Assembly (NCBI RefSeq): GCF_008065375.1
Contig: NZ_VJYI01000024.1
Span: 62,001-126,000 of the forward strand
Direction of reading: 5' to 3'
Origin: Nonomuraea sp. SYSU D8015
Lineage (GTDB): Bacteria > Actinomycetota > Actinomycetes > Streptosporangiales > Streptosporangiaceae
Length of the DNA: 64,000 nt
Shown here piece after piece: positions 43,058 to 53,441 of this stretch. How positions within the stretch are numbered: the first letter of the stretch is position 1; each line of letters begins with the position of its first letter. Under the pieces are notes generated by a model, which saw only the letters and a list, made by a program, of their open reading frames with translations, made no database searches and was not told the DNA's origin. The translations under genes and the position numbers were made by a program.

Positions 43058-44041
43058 TCAACGACGGGTTCTGGCCGAGAACAGCCGCTGGAGCAAAATG
43101 AAGACGAAGAGCAACAATCCGATGAAGATCTTCGTCCACCATGAACTGAGCGTGCCCTCGAAACTGATGATCGTTTGGATCAGGCCGAGAACGAGCACAC
43201 CGAGCACGGTGCCGAGCAGGAAACCAGTGCCGCCGGTCAGCAGCGTCCCGCCGATGACGACCGCCGCGATCGCGTCCAGCTCCATGCCCACGGCGTGCAG
43301 GCCGTAGCCGGAGAGCATGTAGAACGACAGCAGCACCCCGCCGAGCGCGGAGCAGAACCCGCTGATCGTGTAGACCGTGACCTTCGTGCGCGCCACGGGC
43401 AGCCCCATCAGCAGCGCCGACTGCTCGCTGCCGCCGGTGGCGTAGACCGCCCGGCCGAAACGGGTGTAGTGCAGCACATACGCCGCCACGCCCACGACCA
43501 CCAGCGCGATGACCACGCTGGGAGAGATCCACATGTCCGCGAACAGGTCGATCCGCGTCTGCGCGAACGCCGTGAAGGTCGGGTCCTCGATCGGGATCGA
43601 ATCGGTCCCGATCGTGTAACACAGCCCCCGGGCCAGGAACATGCCCGCCAGCGTCACGATGAACGGCTGGATGTCGAAGGCGTGGATGATGTAGCCCATC
43701 ACCAGCCCGAGCCCGGAGCCGATGAGCAGCACCAGCGGCACCACCAGGTACGGCGGCCAGCCCGGCCCCGCCATCAGGCTTGCCGAGATCATCGTGGACA
43801 ACGCCACCACCGAACCCACCGACAGGTCGATGCCGCCGGTGAGGATGACGAACGTCATCCCGACCGCCACGACCAGCAGGAACCCGTTGTCGATGAAGAC
43901 GTTGAGAATGATCTGCCCGGTGGCGAAGCCCTCGTAGCGGATGCCGCCCACCAAGAACATCGCCACGAACAGGCACCCGGTCACGAGGACCGGCAGATAC
44001 TTGGCCGGGACGGAGGTCCGGCCCAGCGTCAATGTCGTCAT
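43058..44041 (-). CDS. yjfF: Furanose ABC transporter permease 2 (YjfF-like)
   Basis: A 327-residue membrane permease of the ribose/galactofuranose class with about nine helices. Markers are LTGGIDLSVGSVVALSTMIS, FDIQPFIVTLAGMFLARGLC and ELDAIAAVVIGGTLLTGGTG. It overlaps the upstream permease gene (ATGA). The order binding protein-ATPase-permease-permease is that of E. coli ytfQ-ytfR-ytfT-yjfF, which takes up galactofuranose. Here, next to a GH51 arabinofuranosidase, L-arabinofuranose or short arabino-oligomers are likelier ligands (inference). Confidence 0.9.
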   Translation of the reverse strand: MTTLTLGRTSVPAKYLPVLVTGCLFVAMFLVGGIRYEGFATGQIILNVFIDNGFLLVVAVGMTFVILTGGIDLSVGSVVALSTMISASLMAGPGWPPYLVVPLVLLIGSGLGLVMGYIIHAFDIQPFIVTLAGMFLARGLCYTIGTDSIPIEDPTFTAFAQTRIDLFADMWISPSVVIALVVVGVAAYVLHYTRFGRAVYATGGSEQSALLMGLPVARTKVTVYTISGFCSALGGVLLSFYMLSGYGLHAVGMELDAIAAVVIGGTLLTGGTGFLLGTVLGVLVLGLIQTIISFEGTLSSWWTKIFIGLLLFVFILLQRLFSARTRR

Positions 44042-45047
44042 GCGGTCACCCGCACCTTCTCCTCGGCCGCCGGGCTCGGCGGAGCGGTCCGCCCGCGCCG
44101 GCGGAACACCTTCGCGCGGAAGGACGGGGACTGGATGAGGCAGACGGCCGTCACGACCAGCGCCTTGAACAGCAGCGTGGTCTCCGGCGGCACGCCGATC
44201 GAGTAGATCGTCGTGGTCAGCGTCTGAATGATCAGCGCGCCCAGCACGGTGCCGCTCAGCGAGAACCGCCCGCCGGACAGCGACGTGCCGCCGATCACGA
44301 CGGCCAGGATGGCGTCCAGCTCGATCCACAGGCCGGCGTTGTTGCCGTCGGCGCTGGAGACGTTCGAGCTGATCATCAGCCCGGCGACGCCCGCGCACAG
44401 GGCCGCGAACGCGTACACCATGATGATGATCCCGCGCGACCTGATGCCCGCGAGCCTGCTGGCCTCGGCGTTGCCGCCGACGGACTCGATCAGCATGCCG
44501 AGCGCCAGCCGCCGGGTCAGGAACGCGGTGATCCCGAGCACGATGATCACGAGGATGACGCTGAACGGCAGGGTCAGCCAGTAGCCGCCGCCGATCAGCT
44601 TGTACTCGGGGCTGTTGATGGTGATGATCTGTCCGTCGGTGATGAGCTGGGCCAGGCCCCGCCCGGCCACCATGAGGATGAGCGTGGCGATGATCGGCTG
44701 GATGCCGACCGCGGCGACCAGGAACCCGTTCCAGGCCCCCAGCACCACGCTCAGCCCCAGCGCCAGCACCACTGCGGTGAACACGCTCGCGTCCTGGCTG
44801 ATCTGCAGGCACGCCAGCGCGCCCGCGATCGCCACCACCGAGCCGACCGACAGGTCGATGCCGCCGGTCGCGATGACCAGCGTCATGCCGAGCGAGACCA
44901 GGATCAGCGGCGCGCCGAACCTCAGGATGTCGATCAGGCTGCCGTACAGATGGCCGTCCTTGACCTCGATCGAGAAGAAGCTGGGCGTGAAGAACACGTT
45001 CAGGACCAGCAGCAGCACGAGCACCACCACCGGCCACAGGAGCCGTC

Positions 45048-45051
<4 letters not shown>
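44038..45051 (-). CDS. ytfT: Furanose ABC transporter permease 1 (YtfT-like)
   Basis: A 337-residue permease. The N-terminus is a single strong helix (LLWPVVVLVLLLVLNVFF), then VIATGGIDLSVGSVVAIAGA, VGIQPIIATLILMVAGRGLA with QLITDGQIITIN as in YtfT, and ELDAILAVVIGGTSLSGGRF. It overlaps the ATPase gene by four bases (ATGA) at its start and the YjfF-like gene at its end, so all are translated as one unit. Confidence 0.92.
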
Positions 45052-46559
<1,508 letters not shown>

Positions 46560-46827
46560 TTCGCCCCTTCCGTGTTATGTCTCGTCCCTACGCTTTCTCG
46601 GCCCCGCCGTCCAGACACCGTTTCCCCCGCACTTCGGGCTGACGTCCTCTCGGAGGCCAGGGAAAGCGCGGGGCGTGGCGGCGGGCCCGGGCGATCGTGC
46701 CCGCAGTCCGGCCGGCGCCCCCTCCCAGGAACCCCGGCCGAACGCACTGCGGGTCACGACCCCGCACGCCCGCCCCGGCTCGGGTCCTCTCAGAGAACCC
46801 CGGCCGGAGTGCGGCGGGTCCCGTAGG
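46560..46827 (-). other. Spacer between ytfQ-like and ytfR-like genes with duplicated motif
   Basis: This 268-base GC-rich gap carries no gene. AACCCCGGCCG occurs at about 46732 and 46797, each followed by related sequence ending in GCGGGTC. A bulged hairpin near 46748-46770 (TGCGGGT/ACCCCGCA) is possible. It probably works as a partial terminator or mRNA-stabilising segment after the binding-protein gene. Confidence 0.35.
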
Positions 46828-47814
46828 TCAGTACTGGCGGCTGGACAGGACTTCCTTGGCCTGCTCCTGCGTGAACGTGGTCTCCTCGGTCACCACGCGG
46901 GCCGGCACCTGCTCACCCTTGACGACCTTCTTGGCCAGGTCCATCAGCTGCGGGCCGAGCAGCGGGGAGCACTCGACGATGAAGTTGATCTTCCCGTCGG
47001 CGAGCGCCTGCATGCCGTCCTTGACCGCGTCGACCGTGATGATCTTGATGTCCTTGCCGGGCACCTTGCCGGCGCCCTCGATGGCCTCGATCGCACCAAG
47101 ACCCATGTCGTCGTTGTGCGCATAGAGGACGTCGATGTCCGGGTTGGACTTCAGGAAGGCCTCCATGACCTCCTTGCCCTTGGCCCGGGTGAAGTCACCG
47201 GTCTGCGAGGCGATGATCTTGAACTTGGGGTCGGCCTGGATGATCTCCTGGAAGCCGGCCTTGCGGTCGTTGGCCGGTGCCGAGCCGGTCGTGCCCTGAA
47301 GCTCGACGATGTTCACCGGGTCCTTGCTGTCCTTGTACTCCTCCACCAGCCACTTGCCGGCCTTGCGGCCCTCCTCCACGAAGTCGGAGCCGAGGAAGGT
47401 CTTGTAGAGGGAGGTGTCCTTGGAGTCCACCGCGCGGTCGGTCAGGATGACCGGGATCTTCGCGTTCTGCGCCTCCTTGAGGACCGTGTCCCAGCCGGAC
47501 TCCACCACCGGCGAGAAGGCGATGACGTCCACCTTCTGCTGGATGTAGGAGCGAATGGCCTTGATCTGGTTCTCCTGCTTCTGCTGGGCATCGGAGAACT
47601 TGAGCTCGATGCCCGCGTTCTTGGCCGCGTCCTGCACGGACTTGGTGTTCGCCGTCCGCCAGCCGCTCTCCGCGCCGACCTGGGAGAAGCCCATGGTGAT
47701 CGTGCTGTCGCCGCCACCGCTGGTGCCGGCAGTAGTGCTTCCGCCGCTGCCGCACGCCGCCACCGACATCGCGGTGAGCCCGGCGAGGACCAACGCCGAG
47801 ATCCTCTTGAACAC
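46828..47814 (-). CDS. ytfQ: Furanose-binding lipoprotein (YtfQ-like)
   Basis: A 328-residue exported sugar-binding lipoprotein. The start is GTG 47814 (VFKRISALVLAGLTAMSVAA, lipobox VAAC). The mature part has the YtfQ pattern TMGFSQVGAESGWRTANTKS, DVIAFSPVVESGWDTVLKEA, ILTDRAVDSKDTSLYKTFLG and VLYAHNDDMGLGAIEAIEGA. YtfQ binds galactofuranose; the neighbouring arabinofuranosidase suggests L-arabinofuranose here. An operator at 47833-47846 stands just before the gene. It is downstream of lacI-2 on the same strand, 73 bases away. Confidence 0.92.
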   Translation of the reverse strand: MFKRISALVLAGLTAMSVAACGSGGSTTAGTSGGGDSTITMGFSQVGAESGWRTANTKSVQDAAKNAGIELKFSDAQQKQENQIKAIRSYIQQKVDVIAFSPVVESGWDTVLKEAQNAKIPVILTDRAVDSKDTSLYKTFLGSDFVEEGRKAGKWLVEEYKDSKDPVNIVELQGTTGSAPANDRKAGFQEIIQADPKFKIIASQTGDFTRAKGKEVMEAFLKSNPDIDVLYAHNDDMGLGAIEAIEGAGKVPGKDIKIITVDAVKDGMQALADGKINFIVECSPLLGPQLMDLAKKVVKGEQVPARVVTEETTFTQEQAKEVLSSRQY

Positions 47815-47832
47815 TGGGGGGTTCCCTTCTGA

Positions 47833-47846
47833 TGTGAACGCTAACA
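47833..47846. promoter_or_regulatory. LacI-type operator before the ytfQ-like gene
   Basis: TGTGAACGCTAACA fits TGTNANCGNTNACA and is the exact reverse complement of the araB site. It ends 18 bases before the GTG start, placing it over the expected promoter or leader. Confidence 0.7.
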
Positions 47847-47887
47847 TCCCTAGTCGGGGGCCAGCGCCTGCTGCCTTCCAGTACGAC

Positions 47888-48904
47888 CTAGCGCACCCGG
47901 GCCGTGCTGGCCCTGGGTACGAACGCCGGCGGCACCACGAGCCGCTCCTGCTCCTCCGGACCGCCTTCGAGCTGCCGTACGAGCACCTCGATGCTGTGTC
48001 TTCCGACCGCGTCGAAGTCCTGTCTGATGGTCGTGAGCGGCGGCGAGAAGTACGCCGACTCGGGGATGTCGTCGAAGCCGACGACGCTCACCTGATCGGG
48101 CACCCTCACCCCCTGCTCGGTGAACGCCCGCAGAACCCCGAGCGCCATCTGATCGTTGGCGACGAAGACCGCGGTGACGTTCTTCATGCTCGCCAGGCTG
48201 CGGCCCGCCTCGTATCCCGAGCGCGGACTCCAGTCCCCGGCGAGCGGCTTCGGGGCCTCGCGGCCCGCATGCTCCAGCGCGGCCCGCCACCCGGCCACGC
48301 GCCCTTCGGCCTCGAGCCAGTCGGAGGGACCGCTGACGTGCCAGACCGTCTCGTGGCCCAGCGAGAGCAGGTGCTCGGTGGCGAGCCTGCCTCCCGCGAC
48401 CTGGTCCACGCAGACGACCGACACGTCCCCCGCCTCGCCGCCCTCGACGGCGACGGTCGGGATGCCGAGCGGCAACTCGGCCAGGGCCCGGGCGGCCGAG
48501 CGCTGCGGCGCGACCACCACGGCCCCGTCCACGCCCTGGTCGGCGAGGTAGTCGAGGGCGTCGCGGACGCCGCCCTTGTCCATGGACTTGAGGCTGACGA
48601 TGCTGACGAAGTAGCCGGCCGACCTGGCCGCCTGCTCGATGCCGTAGACCGTGCTGGCCGGGCCGTACAGCGTGGTGTCGAAGCTCACCACGCCGAGCGT
48701 CCTCGACCTCTTGGTGACCAGGGCGCGGGCGACGAGGTTGCGGCGGTAGCCGAGCTTGTCGATCGCCTCGAGCACCCGGGTGCGGGTCTCGCTTCGCACG
48801 TTCGGGTGATCGTTGAGCACGCGGGAAACCGTCTGATGCGACACTCCGGCCTCCTTGGCCACGTCGGCCATGACCGGCAGGCGGCGCCCCACGGTGGCTC
48901 CCAC
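47888..48904 (-). CDS. LacI-family repressor 2 of the arabinose locus
   Basis: A 338-residue LacI/GalR protein. I chose GTG 48904, preceded by AAAGGAG, although the frame stays open to a TTG at 48949 inside the operator. The DNA-binding part MADVAKEAGVSHQTVSRVLN differs from repressor 1 by one residue, and long stretches of hinge and core are identical (GYRRNLVARALVTKRSRTLG, VVSFDTTLYGPAST). The two arose by duplication. It is divergent from the arabinofuranosidase gene, with operators on both sides of the shared promoter region. Confidence 0.92.
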   Translation of the reverse strand: MGATVGRRLPVMADVAKEAGVSHQTVSRVLNDHPNVRSETRTRVLEAIDKLGYRRNLVARALVTKRSRTLGVVSFDTTLYGPASTVYGIEQAARSAGYFVSIVSLKSMDKGGVRDALDYLADQGVDGAVVVAPQRSAARALAELPLGIPTVAVEGGEAGDVSVVCVDQVAGGRLATEHLLSLGHETVWHVSGPSDWLEAEGRVAGWRAALEHAGREAPKPLAGDWSPRSGYEAGRSLASMKNVTAVFVANDQMALGVLRAFTEQGVRVPDQVSVVGFDDIPESAYFSPPLTTIRQDFDAVGRHSIEVLVRQLEGGPEEQERLVVPPAFVPRASTARVR

Positions 48905-48934
48905 TGCATGCTCCTTTCCTGGCTTGGCCACGAC

Positions 48935-48962
48935 TGTGAACGTTAACAACCGGTCTCGTCAA
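48935..48962 (-). promoter_or_regulatory. Promoter and operator of lacI-2
   Basis: TGTGAACGTTAACA at 48935-48948 fits the common dyad. On the minus strand TTGACG (48962-48957) would serve as a -35 element with the operator lying in the spacer and -10 region. This arrangement predicts autorepression. Confidence 0.6.
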
Positions 48963-49012
48963 GGGTTCACCGGATTACGTTCGGATTACGTGAGTCCTCC
49001 TCAGGCCCCCTC

Positions 49013-49090
49013 TTGACGTGCTTACCCGCCGGTCCTTAACTTGTCGCGCATCGCAGTTGTTAACGCTCACTTAATTGTTAGCGCTAACAA
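49013..49090 (+). promoter_or_regulatory. Promoter and two operators of the arabinofuranosidase gene
   Basis: TTGACG (49013-49018) and TTAACT (49036-49041) are spaced by 17 bases and make a plausible promoter. Two operators follow: TGTTAACGCTCACT (49058-49071, one mismatch to the dyad) and the perfect 16-bp palindrome TTGTTAGCGCTAACAA (49075-49090). Their centres are 18 bases apart, a spacing that could allow cooperative binding. The GTG of the gene is at 49112, after GAGGAG. Confidence 0.75.
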
Positions 49091-49111
49091 GACCTGAGGA
49101 GCCCCCCACTC

Positions 49112-52100
49112 GTGACGCGAATCGCCTTATCAGCCCTGCTCCTGGCGGGTCTGCTGGTGGCACCGCCGCCGGCCGCCGCCGCGCTGGCCGATCCCATCCC
49201 GGAAGGCGCCGTCGTCGACCAGTTCGACGGCACCACGCTCGGCGAGGACTGGACGGTCCTGTCCCCCGACGCCTCCCGCTGGTCGGTTTCGGACAGCGCG
49301 CTGCACCTCGACACCCTGACCGGAGACACCCATCAGGGCTCGAACAACGCCAGGAACCTCTTCCTCGTCGACGTCCCCGACGGCGACTTCGAGGTCGTCA
49401 CCAAACTCAGCGCGCCCGTCGCGCTCGACTTCCAGAGCGCCGGCCTGCTGGCCTGGCAGGACTGGGACAACTACGTACGGGCCGGGCTGGCTCACGTCGG
49501 GTTCGCCGGCGGGCCGGTGATCGAGACGGCCACCGAGGTCGGAGCCGCCTTCACCTCGACCTTCGCGGCCCGGCCCGGCTCGACGGCCGAGGTGCTCAAG
49601 CTGGCGCGGACCGGCGACGAGTTCGTCTCCTCCTACTGGGACGGCTCGGCCTGGGTGCAGGCCGCCAAGATGACCGCGCGGATCGACGTCAGGCAGCTCG
49701 GGCTGTTCGCGCTCTCGGCGCAGAACGGCACGTCCATGCGCGCCGACTTCGACTACATCGCGATCAGGGCGGCCGAGGGCGGGGCCGTGGTCCCGGAGGG
49801 GGCCTTCACGCTGCGGGCGGCGGCGCTGCCGTACCTGTCGGCCGACCGGTCCGGCACGGTGCGCGCCTCGGCGCGGCCGCCGATGACCGGCCTGGCCGTC
49901 ACGGCCGCGACGAGCGGCGACGGGGTGACGCTCAAGGACGTGGCCACGGGCAAGTTCCTGGAGGCCGCGGAGCGGGTGCGGCTGAGCGGGACGGCCTCGG
50001 TCTTCCAGCTCAAGGACGCCGGCGGCGGCAAGGTCACCGTCTCCTCGGGCGGCAAGAACGTCTCCATCAGCGACGGCAAGCTCGTCATGGGGACGAACGC
50101 GACGAAGTTCCGGGTCGAGGGCTATCTCTCGGGCAAGCTCACCGTTGACGCCAAGGCCAAGGGCACCGCGGTCAGCCCGAACCTCTACGGGGTCTTCTAC
50201 GAGGACATCAACCACGCGGCCGACGGCGGGCTCTACGCCGAACTGGTGCAGAACCGCTCCTTCGAGTTCAACTCGGTCGACGAGCGCTCCTACACGGGCC
50301 TGACCGCGTGGAGCAAGGCCGAGCGCGGCGCGACCGCGACCCTGACGGTCTCCGGCGAGGACCCGCTGAACGCCAACAACCGCAACTACCTGCGGCTCGA
50401 CGTGTCCGGCGACGGCACGGCAGGCGTGAGCAACGCGGGCTTCAACCGCGGCCTGCCGCTGAAGGCCGGCAAGCGGTACGACCTGTCGCTGTGGGCCAGG
50501 CGCGCCGAAGCCGGCCCGCTGACGGTCACCGTCGAGGACGGGACCACCGTGCTCGGCAAGGCCACGCTGCAGGTCAAGTCCGGCGGCTGGGCCAAGTACA
50601 CCGCGTCGTTCACGGCGTCGGCCACCACGGACGCGGGCCGGCTGATCGTGCAGGCGCCCGCCGGACGGACCGACCTGGACATGGTGTCGCTGTTCCCGCG
50701 GGACACCTTCAAGGGCCGCGAGAACGGAATGCGCGCCGACCTGGCGAAGATGATCGCCGACCTGGAGCCGCGTTTCCTGCGCTTCCCCGGCGGGTGCGTG
50801 ACGAACGTCGGCACGTACGACCCGTACTCGGAGAAACAGGACCGGCGCCGCATCTACCAGTGGAAGGAGACGATCGGCCCGGTCGAGGAGCGGCCGACGA
50901 ACTTCAACTTCTGGGGCTACAACCAGTCGTACGGCATCGGTTACTACGAGTACTTCCAGTTCTCCGAGGACATCGGGGCCGAGCCGCTGCCGGTGCTGTC
51001 GGTGGGCGTCAACGGCTGCGGCGAGAACCGGCCGCTGACCGACGAGGCCAAGCTCGCCAGGTGGGTGCAGGACACGCTCGACCTGATCGAGTTCGCCAAC
51101 GGGCCGGTCACCTCGGAGTGGGGCAAGAAGCGGGCGGAGCTCGGGCACCCGAAGCCGTTCGGGCTCGACTACATCGGGCTCGGGAACGAGGAGATCTACC
51201 CCGAGTTCTTCGCGAACTACCCGAAGTTCGCCGACGCCATCCGGGCCAAGTACCCGAAGATCAAGATCATCAGCAACTCGGGGCAGACGTCGGGAGGCGC
51301 CTGGTTCGACCGGATGTGGCAGTTCGCCCGGGACCAGAAGGCCGACCTGGTCGACGAGCACTACTACAACAACCCCGACTGGTTCCTGACCAACAACCAC
51401 CGCTACGACTCCTATGACCGCAACGGCCCGAAGGTGTTCGTGGGCGAGTACGCCTCGCGCGGCAACACTTTCGGCAACGCGCTGGCGGAGGCGTCGTTCA
51501 TCACGGGCCTGGAGCGCAACTCCGACGTGGTCGAGCTGGCCTCGTACGCGCCGCTGCTGGCCAACGTGGACTACGTGGACTGGGCGCCCGACCTCATCTG
51601 GTTCGACAACGACCAGGCGTACGGCTCGCCCAGCTACCACGTCCAGCGCCTGTTCTCCACGAACGTCGGCGACCGGGTGGTGCCGAGCTCCTTCGAGAGC
51701 GAGGCCAGGCCCGTGGAGGACATCAAGGGCGCGGTCGGCCTGGGCGCCTGGCGCACCCAGGTGCGCTACGACGACGTGAAGGTCACCGCGAAGGACGGGA
51801 CCGTCCTGCTGTCGGACGACTTCTCGGCAGGCGCGTCCCAGTGGACGCCGGGCCTCGGGACGTGGGCCGTGCAGGACGGCGGCTACGTGCAGACGGCCGC
51901 CGTCGAGGACGCCAGGTCCACCGCCGGCTCCGCCGACTGGTCGAACTACACGATGGAGGTGACCGCCCGCAAGACCGGCGGGGCGGAGGGCTTCCTGGTG
52001 ATGTTCGGGGTGCGGGACACCGGCAACTTCTACTGGTGGAACGTCGGCGGCTGGAACAACACCCAGTCGGCCATCGAGAAGGCCGTGAACGGCGGCAAGT

Positions 52101-52516
52101 CGTCGATCGCCACGTCCGCGCACTCGGTCGAGACCGGCCGGGACTACCGGCTCAAGATCGAGGTGAACGGGCGCAAGATCACGACCTGGCTGGACGGGCA
52201 GAAGGTCAACGAGTTCGTGGACGACGCCCAGGTGAAGCCGTTGTACCAGGTGGTGTCCAGGGACGGTGACTCCATGACCCTCAAGGTCGTCAACGCCCAG
52301 GACACGGCGGTGCGGAGCACCGTCGACCTCGGCGGCCTCCGGGTCCGCGGCACGGCTGAGGTCACGTCGCTGACCGGCGCGCCGGCGGACACGAACTCGA
52401 TCGCCGAGCCCGAGCGGGTGGCGCCGGTGAAGTGGCGGGCGAACGGCTTCTCGTCCTCCTTCACCTACGACTTCCCTGCTCATTCGGTGACGTTCATCGA
52501 GGTCGAGGAGCGCTGA
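49112..52516 (+). CDS. Secreted GH51 alpha-L-arabinofuranosidase, multidomain
   Basis: A 1134-residue exported enzyme. Residues 1-25 are a signal peptide (TRIALSALLLAGLLVAPPPA). About 32-230 is a concanavalin-like region (DQFDGTTLGEDWTVLSPDAS and YVRAGLAHVGF), similar to modules attached to GH43 enzymes. From about 345 comes the GH51 part: LYGVFYEDINHAADGGLYAE, a carbohydrate-binding insert, and the (beta/alpha)8 barrel with acid/base Glu693 in GLGNEE and nucleophile Glu779 in VFVGEYAS. A second jelly-roll, LSDDFSAGASQWTPGLGTWA, interrupts the C-terminal domain at about 895-1065. It releases L-arabinose from arabinan or arabinoxylan outside the cell, feeding the two importers and araBDA. Confidence 0.93.
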   Translation: MTRIALSALLLAGLLVAPPPAAAALADPIPEGAVVDQFDGTTLGEDWTVLSPDASRWSVSDSALHLDTLTGDTHQGSNNARNLFLVDVPDGDFEVVTKLSAPVALDFQSAGLLAWQDWDNYVRAGLAHVGFAGGPVIETATEVGAAFTSTFAARPGSTAEVLKLARTGDEFVSSYWDGSAWVQAAKMTARIDVRQLGLFALSAQNGTSMRADFDYIAIRAAEGGAVVPEGAFTLRAAALPYLSADRSGTVRASARPPMTGLAVTAATSGDGVTLKDVATGKFLEAAERVRLSGTASVFQLKDAGGGKVTVSSGGKNVSISDGKLVMGTNATKFRVEGYLSGKLTVDAKAKGTAVSPNLYGVFYEDINHAADGGLYAELVQNRSFEFNSVDERSYTGLTAWSKAERGATATLTVSGEDPLNANNRNYLRLDVSGDGTAGVSNAGFNRGLPLKAGKRYDLSLWARRAEAGPLTVTVEDGTTVLGKATLQVKSGGWAKYTASFTASATTDAGRLIVQAPAGRTDLDMVSLFPRDTFKGRENGMRADLAKMIADLEPRFLRFPGGCVTNVGTYDPYSEKQDRRRIYQWKETIGPVEERPTNFNFWGYNQSYGIGYYEYFQFSEDIGAEPLPVLSVGVNGCGENRPLTDEAKLARWVQDTLDLIEFANGPVTSEWGKKRAELGHPKPFGLDYIGLGNEEIYPEFFANYPKFADAIRAKYPKIKIISNSGQTSGGAWFDRMWQFARDQKADLVDEHYYNNPDWFLTNNHRYDSYDRNGPKVFVGEYASRGNTFGNALAEASFITGLERNSDVVELASYAPLLANVDYVDWAPDLIWFDNDQAYGSPSYHVQRLFSTNVGDRVVPSSFESEARPVEDIKGAVGLGAWRTQVRYDDVKVTAKDGTVLLSDDFSAGASQWTPGLGTWAVQDGGYVQTAAVEDARSTAGSADWSNYTMEVTARKTGGAEGFLVMFGVRDTGNFYWWNVGGWNNTQSAIEKAVNGGKSSIATSAHSVETGRDYRLKIEVNGRKITTWLDGQKVNEFVDDAQVKPLYQVVSRDGDSMTLKVVNAQDTAVRSTVDLGGLRVRGTAEVTSLTGAPADTNSIAEPERVAPVKWRANGFSSSFTYDFPAHSVTFIEVEER

Positions 52517-52561
52517 GCCCAGGGCGGCGCCGCCCACGTCGACCGGCGCCGCCCACCCTCC

Positions 52562-52608
52562 GTCGTCCGGCCGGGAGAGCATCCCGCCCCGCTTCCCGGC
52601 CGGACGAC
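52562..52608. terminator. Bidirectional terminator-like hairpin after the arabinofuranosidase
   Basis: GTCGTCCGGCCGGGA (52562-52576) and its exact reverse complement (52594-52608) form a 15-bp stem around a 17-base loop in the gap between two convergent genes. No T tract follows on either strand. Actinomycete terminators often lack one, so termination is likely but inferred. Confidence 0.5.
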
Positions 52609-52611
52609 CCC

Positions 52612-53364
52612 CTACTGGATCACCCGGTAGTGCGTCGTCACGCGGCCGTCGTCGAGGACGTGGAAGGCGATCGACGGCGGCAGGTCGTAGTCGGCGCAGT
52701 GGTCCGGCGACGTGCCGCCCTCCTCCCACGGCAGCTTCAGCGTCGAGACGACCCCCGGCGCCGCCAGCAGCGGGCGGCCGGCGAAGGTCGTGGCGGCGGC
52801 CGTGTGGGCGTGGCCCACCAGGACCGCGGCCACGTTCGGGTGCCGTCCGATCACCTCCTCCAGGCGCTCGGGCCGGTGCAGGCGGATCGCGTCCACGATC
52901 GGGCTGTGCAGGGTCACCGGCGGATGGTGGAACGCCACGAACACCGGCAGCTCCTTCTCCTCCAGCACGCCCTCGAGCCAGGCGATCGTCTCGTCGTCCA
53001 GGTGCCCCGGGGCCTGGCGCGGCGGGATGGACGAGTCGCACATCGCGTAGACCGCCTTGGCGCTGCGATACACCTGGTTGACCGGCCCGGCGCCGGGGCC
53101 GGGGTCGCCCAGCAGCACCCGGCGGAACTCCTCGCGTACGTCGTGGTTGCCGGGGCCGACCAGGACGGGGTGGCGTGAGGTGAGCAGCTTGCGCGCCTCC
53201 TCGTACTCCTCCGCGACCCCGTGGTCGGCGATGTCGCCCGTGACGAGCACCGCGTCCAGGTCGCCCGGCAGCGCGTCGAGGTAGCGCATCACGGCGGCGG
53301 CGCGGTCCACGCTCTCGGGTGTGGCGCCGATGTGGATGTCGCTCAAATGGGCGATCACGATCAT
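52612..53364 (-). CDS. Metallophosphoesterase (3',5'-cyclic nucleotide phosphodiesterase-like)
   Basis: A 250-residue calcineurin-like phosphoesterase. All metal motifs are present in order: HLSDIHIG, VTGDIADHG, GPGNHDVREEF, FVAFHHPPVTLHSP and VLVGHAHTAAATTF. This set is that of CpdA/Rv0805-type class III phosphodiesterases, which act on cyclic nucleotides or other phosphodiesters. ATG 53364 (MIVIAHLSD) follows AAGGA. It is divergent from the MocR-type gene and convergent with the arabinofuranosidase gene. Confidence 0.87.
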   Translation of the reverse strand: MIVIAHLSDIHIGATPESVDRAAAVMRYLDALPGDLDAVLVTGDIADHGVAEEYEEARKLLTSRHPVLVGPGNHDVREEFRRVLLGDPGPGAGPVNQVYRSAKAVYAMCDSSIPPRQAPGHLDDETIAWLEGVLEEKELPVFVAFHHPPVTLHSPIVDAIRLHRPERLEEVIGRHPNVAAVLVGHAHTAAATTFAGRPLLAAPGVVSTLKLPWEEGGTSPDHCADYDLPPSIAFHVLDDGRVTTHYRVIQ

Positions 53365-53414
53365 GGGTGGGGGTCCTTCCCTCTCAGGCGAGCTCACCTA
53401 AGGTATGCCGCACG

Positions 53415-53438
53415 ACCGGACCACCGGTAAGGTCCGGT
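53415..53438. promoter_or_regulatory. Dyad before the MocR-type gene
   Basis: ACCGGACC (53415-53422) and GGTCCGGT (53431-53438) are perfect 8-bp inverted arms around a centre that itself contains ACCGGT. It sits 4 bases before the GTG of the regulator, so it probably is its autoregulatory operator. Confidence 0.5.
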
Positions 53439-53441
53439 TTC

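Noticed and set aside
48905..48949. TTG 48949 as the start of lacI-2
   Set aside because: It lies inside the operator, has no ribosome site, and would add residues not found in the paralogue. GTG 48904 has AAAGGAG before it.
49130..53041. A 1300-codon open frame on the minus strand opposite the arabinofuranosidase gene
   Set aside because: Its translation is low-complexity (G, R, V, H, D, L-rich) without a recognisable domain. It results from the strong third-position GC bias of the true plus-strand gene.
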